Shown in pieces: positions 56,901 to 64,000 of a stretch of DNA of 64,000 bases (position 1 is its first letter; each line of letters starts with the position of its first letter). This DNA comes from Antedon mediterranea (taxonomy: Eukaryota > Echinodermata > Crinoidea > Comatulida > Antedonidae): NCBI RefSeq assembly GCF_964355755.1, contig NC_092670.1, positions 16,553,201 to 16,617,200 on the forward strand. Reading direction: 5' to 3'. The notes beneath the pieces were generated by a model. The model searched no databases and was not told the origin of the DNA. It was given only the letters and a program-made list of their open reading frames with translations. The position numbers and the translations under genes were made by a program.

Positions 56901-59900
56901 AAACAATTGTCTTTTTATGGGTGTTTTGCAGGAAATGGCAATTCCTAAAAACAACAGGATGCTATCTCGGTCGGTTTTCCTTTATGTGCTTTGGAAGCCT
57001 ATTAGACTTGCCCTGAGTCTGTATTTATTGTCTTTTTTATGTTAGTCCACCAGTCGACGTTTATGTAACGCCATATGTGCCAAAATATTTATCTTTTTAC
57101 TAATATTAAGTCAAAACTCCATCTGGAACCCAGACTTAGCCTACTTATATGCGCTATAAGAATTAATGATGTAGCTATATAAATTGTCATACAGAGGCTA
57201 AGTTTGTGTGCTGTGATGTCATATTACATGACACATACATGATTCGAACCAAAACCCCTGCAGTCTGAAATCCACAAAAATATTCTAATCAGCGGTGGAT
57301 CCAGGATCTTGAATGACAGAAGCCCAGGGCCTAAAAATTGTAAAATGAAGTTCTGTTGTTATCCCACCTTCGATTAGCCTATACTAATGTTGACTGATTT
57401 TTATCTTTCTCTTGTCAGTAATGTCACACTGTCCTGGACGAGGGGAAGAGGTCATACTAGGCGATCAAAGTCATATATTTATCTGGGAACAAGGTGGAAT
57501 ATCACAGGTATTATTATGGTTAATTATAACAAAATACTGCAGCACCTTTTTTTGTACACCTATAATGTGACATCAATGCATGAATGCTTTAGTGCAGTTC
57601 AATGTGTAGTCTCAGTATATGTGTATATAAGTATGTGTAGATGTGTTACCTTCATTTAGCTTGCAGGAGTCCACCCGCGAACTGTCAAAAACAAAGATGA
57701 TGGGACGTTCGATATCAAAGAAGCCGAGTCCAAGATCCGAAGTGATGATGTACACCTAACAGTCACGCGGCTAATATGCGTAGAAAACACATTTGGGGGT
57801 AAACCACTCCCTCTACAGTTTCTGAAAGATGTAAGTAATGTTATTTATTTAAATTGTATGGCACAATATTCTATACACCTACAGTAAACTGGAGAAGGAT
57901 AAAGAAAATGTTTCCTTAAAAACTATTTTGAAATATAATAATCTCAAAATGTCTAAAGTTCTGTCTGCACTATCAAACTTTATATCAAAAATATTTGCCC
58001 ATATATGGACATGATGATGTCATATCACTACCATATTTAAGCACATCACTACCATATTTGGGCACACACTTTTTTGTCAAACTAGTTTGATAGTGTAGAC
58101 AGTGCTTTACAATCAATAAGTTTCAAATGTTTAATGGCAAAACATTAGCACAACAACAATGTTTTTTAATGTCTTTTATTAGGTACGTAAAGTTGCGGAC
58201 AAACATAATCTATCAGTTCACATGGATGGTGCTAGGTTGATGAATGCTGCTGTTGCAATGGATACAGCACCTCAAAATATCTGCCAATATGCAGATTCAA
58301 TATCTATGTGCTTCTCAAAGGTTTGTTTATTTTTTATATATTTATGGAGGAGGTTTTGGAAAAATGACAAAACAAAATCTAACAAAACGTTAATTACCAA
58401 TAACAGAATAAAACCAAAGTTCATTCTTGATAAGTACACTATTAAGTAGGTCAGTGGTCTAGGTATTAAAGCTGGGCAGGTCCTATCTGAGAATTAATTT
58501 AGTATTAGTATTCAGTAGAACAATGTCAGATTAGGGCTAAACATCTGACCCACATGCTGTCATGAGGCTTATGCAGTGGCATTTGTTTAGCTACGAAGAT
58601 GTCTTGATTCAAGATTTGCACCCAGGATTGTGGGATGTAGGATGTTAGCAACCATGTTATGTGCCAAAATGGTTTATCTATTCTTAAACACTGTTGTTGA
58701 TAATAATCGAAGCCATACCATAATTAAGTTAGTCTATGTTCTAGTAAACTATTTCAACAGTATATCCTCTGGGACCGTGCCCTAATACTGAAAGTATGGT
58801 GAGACTGCACCACAATACAATCAAGTTACAGATAAGATAACAACATTAGTTTGTGGGTTCAACCACCTTGTTAAAGTTACTCCTGTTTACCATCCAGGTA
58901 ATTGTACTTGAAACATTTGGGTTTATGTGTTTGTGTAGCTTAGTTGGAGCTATCATAGCTACATTATTTATGGCAGTTTCAATGATTTATAAGAGGGTTA
59001 AGCTTCACACTGTGTATAGATTTATAGCAGACCACGACCTATGTAGAGGCCTAATGTTATGTATCCTTGTTGGCCGTGAGCATAGCTACGTTGATTTATT
59101 GCATGTTTCCCTGAAGTATAACTGGGTTATGCACCACATTTAAATGTCAACTTTTATTTACATGATGTGACTACAAATTATGACTATAAATATGTCTTTT
59201 ATACTGTACAGCAGTCATACACTACATATGTAGATCCAGAAATTGTGGGGGAAGCGATTTCAATGCTAAAGATAGGACATAGCACTCCATTTGTTGATTT
59301 CTAGGCCCCCAACCCCCTCTATTTCAAAACACTGGATCCACCACCGCACTAATCTGTATGTTGTATAACTACAGTAGATAAAGTTTACTTATTTTTACTT
59401 CTTTGGTAACAGGGTTTGGGAGCGCCTGTCGGTTCAATCATTGCTGGTAGCAAAGCATTTATAGACAGGTTAGTTCAATTTTTATCATGAATATAAATCT
59501 ACTCTTCAGACTACTAAAAATTGAATGATTATAAAACAGCTCTTCAATAATTAAATTCTCGACATATTTTAATGATCTTCGAAAAATGTTTTCATCTGTT
59601 TTTTTATTAACCATCTGTATATCATTATTTACGTTAAACCATTCATGAATATGTATGTGTGCAACGTTTTGACTTGTTTCCAAGTCTTTATCTGGCAATG
59701 ACTAGATGTTAGTGGTTGCCAGGAGTACTGTAGCTTTGCTAGTTGTAGAGCAGCGCCCCTATTAGTAACCTTGGTCTGCGATTTGCCGAAGTTCTTCAGC
59801 TTTTGAGGTAAAATGAGTTGTTTGCACACTTACATTTTCATGAATGGTTTAATGTTAAGAATTATATGCAGATATTTGAATGATCTCTGGAAAAACGTCA

Positions 59901-61157
59901 TGAAAGATCTAACACAAAAATATGACAGATCTATAAACTTTAAAATCTAATGAAATGAATCTTACAATTACTTTTGATAGATCTTTAAGGCATCGTAAAG
60001 TACTTGGAGGTGGCATGAGACAGGCAGGAATCTTAGCAGCAGCTGCATTGCTTGGCCTAGACAGAGCAACAGAAAAGATCAAAATGGATCATGATAATGC
60101 TAAAAGACTTGCACAAGGTAAGGATATACTTACAGGGATTTAATTTAAAAAAACTTTAATTAGTGAAGAGCTAACAACTCACTTATATTATAGTAATTAT
60201 ATTATAGATTAGTATTATGAAATAAAAAAAAAGATGATGAAAGTAATGCAGTGTAATATCAATAAAAGATACTGTATTCATATTATTCAACTGTATTAGA
60301 TTAGCATTAACTAATGTACATCTATAACCACCGTCTCGCAGCCTAACTGAGCGTACAATTAGTATTTGTGTCGTACAGCTCCACTCATTTGTGTGTCCAC
60401 GACAACAGGGCTGCGATAGACCAGTACAACAAAGTATATACTATACTTTATCAAAAGATGGCACACTGGGTTCATTAAAGTGCATACAAGTTAGATATGT
60501 ACACTGGACCTCCAGTTTTAAATCCTCATCCAAGAACACTACGGTCAAGGAGAGACTTGAATGTGTGATGATTTTATGATTTGCGGCACCTCAGTCTTAG
60601 CCAATCTACTACTCGACTTAGTCAAATCTTAAATTTGTGTACTAGATGTATAACTTAGGCTCTGTCTACACTATCAAACTAGTTTGACAAAAAAAGTGTG
60701 ATGGCCTAAATATGGTAGTAATATGCCTAAGTATGGTATTAATATGAATCATGTCCATATATGGGCATGATGATATACATGTGTAGGCAGGTTGGTTTAC
60801 TAACTTAAATAAAAGTTGCTTACAAAATCTCTGTTTACTGTTACAGGAATTCTTGACATTAAAAACGACCACTTGAGTGTTTGCTTAGAAGATGTCCTTA
60901 GCAACATGGTCATGATTAAGGTTAATAAAGGTATCAACCCGATGTCAATCTGCCAGGCAATGGCCAGGGTCACCGAGGAAGAGGAAAGCAAGCTTGGTTG
61001 CATCGTCAACTTGAAGATGTTTCCTGGCTCCAAGACTACGATCCGCGCTGTTGTACATCAAAATATAAGCAAAAGTGATATCGAATTAGCAATAAAGAAG
61101 ATACAAATAGTCCTTGATAGTTTTGATGATGGAAAAGGATATAGTGTTGAAGAATAA
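53902..61157 (+). CDS. THA1: L-threonine aldolase, 9 coding exons
   Basis: PLP-dependent lyase that splits L-threonine or allo-threonine into glycine and acetaldehyde. Coding exons: 53902-54066, 56414-56537, 56788-56871, 57419-57507, 57660-57830, 58183-58320, 59413-59468, 59981-60117, 60847-61157. All junctions are GT-AG with consistent phases (1275 nt, 424 aa). Exon 1 (residues 1-55) has Arg/Lys but no acidic residue until Asp27, as in a mitochondrial leader. The core starts [14 protein letters not shown] at about residue 59. His143 ([12 protein letters not shown]) probably stacks on PLP. Asp226 and Arg229 lie in [10 protein letters not shown]. Lys257 ([14 protein letters not shown]) is the PLP Schiff-base lysine, at an exon boundary. 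[10 protein letters not shown] follows. The catalytic set looks intact, unlike the human pseudogene THA1P. Exon 1 has an in-frame upstream stop at 53887. Confidence 0.93.
54116..54470. repeat. 22-24-bp minisatellite (AAGATCCAGGGTAGGGAAATAT type)
   Basis: About 15 tandem units in aldolase intron 1, starting 50 bp after the exon 1 donor. Two unit types, CCAGGGTAG and CCAAGGGGTAG, alternate in partly repeated order. A long minus-strand frame across it encodes only the repeat. Confidence 0.92.
57956..58107. mobile_element. AAGCTCTGTC MITE, copy 13
   Basis: Left end AAGTTCTGTCTGCACTATCA after TA, right end AGTGTAGACAGTGCTT before TA. Two ACTACCATATTT units lie inside. In aldolase intron 5, about 75 bp from the exon 6 acceptor. 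Confidence 0.8.
60658..60790. mobile_element. AAGCTCTGTC MITE, copy 14 (3' truncated)
   Basis: GGCTCTGTCTACACTATCAA after TTA, then GTGTGATGGCC and two GGTA(G/T)TAATATG units. It decays near CATGATGATATACATG. In aldolase intron 8, about 60 bp from the exon 9 acceptor. Confidence 0.7.
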
Positions 61158-61445
61158 TGAGTTCTTATTATGGTTTAGGGATCATATCAAAATTATTCTA
61201 CTGCTTTTTCTGCAATAACATGATATTTAGTTAGTTTTAATGTACCAGGTTATGAGTTAAACATGCCATAGTCTCTAGTTATTGTCTGTTGTGTATTCCT
61301 GTACGTGTACCACCAGTCGACTTTTTGATTTGATTCTGTAAATTTTATTTTATTATGTATGAAATGCCATGTGTGCCAACAAAAAAAAAGCTTGCTATAT
61401 AAGCAGCTTGTTACTGCAGTAACAATCATTTTGACATGGTCTCTA

Positions 61446-62146
61446 AAGCTCTGTCTACACTATCAACCTTTATGTGACAAAAAATGTGATGTGCCCATAT
61501 ATGGACATGATGATGTCGTATCACTAGCATATTTAAAGATGTATTGTCCCTTAAACACAAAAAATGAAGGTCAAAATATTCTAAATTTAAATTGGCCATA
61601 TCAAAGTAATATTAAAGTTATTCACTTTAAGTCGAAAATTCGAGCCAAAAACAACAAGTTTACGTAATTAACAGGTAAATTAATTTAATTACATTTCGTC
61701 TGGAAAATCGTCGCAGGCGAAAGTAAACAAAGATTTCAAACCCTGTGTATGCATTATACATATGATAATTAGGATTGTTTACAACTTGTCACGGTTGAGA
61801 AGGTGTTTTCACACAGATCGCGAAGAAGTTTTATGATTATGCATACAGAGTAGCCAAACAAGCGCGTTGCATTATGAGATATGTTTTGATCGAAAACTTG
61901 AAGTCTAAGTTATTTTTTTTACAAAAAAACGTCTGTATTTCAGTTAAATGATTTGTTTTTTCGACTAATTTTTGGTGAACGTTAATAACTATTATGATAC
62001 TTCAAAACGACCCACTTTTTTTTTTAAATATTAAAAAAAAAAAAAAATTTTGGAATTAGTCAAAGGGACAATGTATCTTTAAGCATATCACTACCATATC
62101 TGGCCAAATTTTTTGTCAAACTAATTTGATAGTGTAGACAGAGCTT
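61446..62146. mobile_element. AAGCTCTGTC MITE, copy 15, split by another element
   Basis: The left end AAGCTCTGTCTACACTATCA follows TA (61444-61445). The right end TAGTGTAGACAGAGCTT precedes TA (62147-62148). The middle is interrupted at a TA by the 544-bp element at 61536-62079; without it the two halves form an ordinary copy. Confidence 0.85.
61536..62079. mobile_element. Nested TIR element with AAGATGTATTGTCCC ends
   Basis: Inverted ends AAGATGTATTGTCCCTT and AAGGGACAATGTATCTT (one mismatch) sit exactly between TA dinucleotides (61534-61535 and 62080-62081), which match the TA of the host MITE. It is 544 bp and AT-rich with no coding frame. It must be younger than the MITE it split. A Tc1/mariner-type origin is inferred from the TA duplication. 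Confidence 0.85.
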
Positions 62147-63440
62147 TAAAGTATAGAATAAAAATGATATGTGCATTCTAACTCAATCAAATTTGCAGGA
62201 GATTCAAGAGAGAATGCTGTTACAGTTTGGTTGTAAACCATTCTACCCAACACTCTATACTTTGCCATATGCGAACACAAAACCTTGTCAAAATAATTTA
62301 TTCTCTACATTTTTATATCCGTTTTAAAGTAATTAAGGCAGTGTGGCAGATCTAGGATTGTCAAAATAGATTTTAAAAAGTAGTTAATAATTATCATTTT
62401 AGCCACCCTGGTACTCCTAAATCTAAGTGTTAATATTTTGATGGTGAAAGGTAGTCGATAATAATTTCTGTGCAATTTATCTATCAACACAAGATCATTG
62501 AACAATAAATTAACATACACACACTTATTTCCGCTGTCTGTAAAAATGAAACCATATTTTGAATTATTTCTATATACAGTAATTTATTAAATTCAAACTA
62601 AACATATATTAGTTGTAAAAAACTATACCACTATCTAAATAAAGACCACTTTGGGACCAGAGGCTTCGTAGATCTTTAAGTAGAATAATTTTTAATAAAA
62701 CACAGTATAGGACCTACATTTTACTTATACTGTAGTACTTCAAGGCAGGGATCAAAGGTTGACCTGCCTTAAATATACCTCCAACATGATCTTATAACCA
62801 AGGCTACAATAATGCTAGGCCTAGAAAACATGAATACTGAATGGAAAATACACAAAAAACAACACAATTACATATTAACACAAACAGTTTCATAAAAACG
62901 TAAAATCAGAGTACGTAAAATGTAGATCCTACTGAAACGGTGCTTAATATTTTAACAATGTGATTGCTCTTTAATTAGATGATTAGTGTTGGTAATTTAA
63001 AATATACAACTATATTGCTACCATTAAATTTTATTTTTAAATCATTTTTTTCTGATATAGTATACTAAGTGGAAATACTTTAATAAAATAGAACTTGGCA
63101 CCATGTTTATTTATTTATTTTTAAAAAAGCTCACCACTCACCAAATTTAATCGTTACACAGTACTGTACTACATTCTGTATATTACCTGCTGTGTACTTT
63201 TTTTAATTTTTTTTTTTTATTATTAAAAAAAAATGTATTCTAAAATATGTACAGTTATCCCTGAGCATGTTGCATAGAATCATTTTACAGTTACTGCAGT
63301 AATTTCAGCAATAGCAACCATAATGTAGTTGCTGATGGATTGTAGAATAAAATTTAATTAAAAAAATTGAAAATACAATTCGTAACACTAGGTAGGCTGA
63401 ATTGCTGTACTGTTCTAAAACATCTTGACACAGAATTGAA

Positions 63441-63536
63441 CACTACATTATCAAACATTAAGTGACAACAAAAATGTGATGTGCCCATATATGAACATAT
63501 ATTTGTCAAACTAGTTTGATAGTGTAGGCAGAGCTT
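63441..63536. mobile_element. AAGCTCTGTC MITE, copy 16 (internal deletion)
   Basis: CACTACATTATCAAAC, then AAAATGTGATGTGCCC, then CAAACTAGTTTGATAGTG and AGGCAGAGCTT. The central GGTAGTGATATG units are missing. Confidence 0.7.
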
Positions 63537-63599
63537 AATTCTTGTGAATGTAGGGCATGCAACCAAGCTACTGAGAGCCACTGCTGGTGTAGAACCAAT

Positions 63600-63715
63600 C
63601 CTTTGGGACACCCCCATTAAAGGGACACTTTCCCCATGAAAGGGAAAATATGTTTTGACACTATTATTCAACCCTATATTCAGTGGAGATACCCCTATTA
63701 AGGGGACACTTAGGG
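63600..63715. repeat. Dispersed ATTAAAGGGACACTT repeat
   Basis: Two units: GACACCCCCATTAAAGGGAC and ATACCCCTATTAAGGGGACA, with TTTGACACTATTATTCAACC between. Same family type as 29340, 42265 and 50225. Confidence 0.5.
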
Positions 63716-63743
63716 TTTAAAGGTGTTCTGCATCTCATACAAC

Positions 63744-63944
63744 TTAGTGCTCTATTAAATTTCCTTGACTATCCATATCATCATTCCTTTGTGCGAATAG
63801 CTTCCTCCCATTTACTTTTGCTTTCTTTTCATTCTCATCGCCTACAGGTGTACATATGTTTTCTTTGTTATGTTCGGACAGTGGCAAATTAAAACAATCT
63901 CGACACACGGCCATGTATTTATCGGCGCCACCAATGACTTCAAC
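63744..63944 (-). CDS. TK1: Thymidine kinase 1, cytosolic, last coding exon (partial gene)
   Basis: The exon encodes the last 66 residues of TK1, which phosphorylates thymidine to dTMP in the cytosolic salvage pathway during S phase. It starts after a TAAACAG acceptor with VEVIGGADKY, which carries substrate-binding residues, then VCRDC (the second half of the structural zinc site), then HNKENICTPVG, then GRKLFAQ, ending IEH and a stop. The KEN triplet lies where vertebrate TK1 has its APC/C-Cdh1 degradation signal. Upstream exons with the P-loop and lid lie beyond position 64000, so the gene is cut by the window edge and not truncated biologically. Tail-to-tail with the aldolase gene. Confidence 0.9.
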   Translation of the reverse strand, partial: VEVIGGADKYMAVCRDCFNLPLSEHNKENICTPVGDENEKKAKVNGRKLFAQRNDDMDSQGNLIEH

Positions 63945-64000
63945 CTGTTTAGAAAAACGCATGTTTTAGTTGATTTGAAATAGCAGAGGCTGAGGGCCTA

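Larger units (their letters stand above)
61158..63743. other. Spacer between tail-to-tail aldolase and TK1 genes
   Basis: About 2.6 kb holding both 3' UTRs. It contains the nested MITE pair (61446-62146), another MITE (63441-63536) and a dispersed repeat (63600-63715). TTTATT runs near 63106 and at 62299 (AATAAA on minus) are possible TK1 poly(A) signals; AATAAA near 62157 (plus) is possible for the aldolase but distant. No further gene seen. Confidence 0.55.

Noticed and set aside
58853-59143. Hydrophobic 96-residue plus frame in aldolase intron 6
   Set aside because: No recognisable domain or splice signals, and it lies between two well-supported aldolase exons in AT-rich intron.

Overview
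This is animal (metazoan) nuclear DNA. It is AT-rich, has long introns with GT-AG junctions, and carries many short non-autonomous transposons, SINEs and minisatellites. Gene content and protein similarity suggest a marine invertebrate deuterostome, possibly an echinoderm. That assignment is inference, and no search was run.

Five genes alternate in strand. (1) 613-1272 (-): intronless linker histone H1 variant, 219 aa. (2) 2839-3480 (+): SOCS2/CISH-type suppressor of cytokine signalling, SH2 plus SOCS box, 213 aa, coding region in one exon. (3) 14343-51294 (-): CLEC16A (Ema/GOP-1 family), reconstructed as 23 coding exons that keep frame throughout (3582 nt, 1193 aa). (4) 53902-61157 (+): L-threonine aldolase (THA1/LTA), 9 coding exons, 424 aa, with a second possible first exon at 52041-52076. 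(5) 63744-63944 (-): the last coding exon of cytosolic thymidine kinase TK1; the rest lies beyond the right edge.

Layout: 1-612 is H1 3' flank. 1273-2838 is the divergent H1/SOCS spacer, with three STAT-like sites. 3481-14342 is a gene-poor spacer with tandem repeats and foldback elements. 14343-51294 is CLEC16A, with two roughly 10-kb introns full of repeats. 51295-52040 is a compact head-to-head promoter interval shared by CLEC16A and the aldolase. 61158-63743 separates the tail-to-tail aldolase and TK1 genes and holds a nested transposon.

The most interesting signal is the gene order. From memory, human SOCS1 and CLEC16A are neighbours on 16p13.13, while SOCS3, the threonine aldolase pseudogene THA1P and TK1 are neighbours on 17q25.3. 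This window has SOCS, CLEC16A, threonine aldolase and TK1 in one run, as expected for the unduplicated ancestor of those two vertebrate regions. The linker histone beside SOCS sits where the protamine/TNP2 cluster lies beside human SOCS1. Other leads are two alternative aldolase first exons (with and without a mitochondrial-type leader), a CLEC16A cassette exon whose skipping would delete the disordered tail, a MITE family with about 16 copies (tandem and nested), and a piggyBac-like element carrying an octamer and two CREs.
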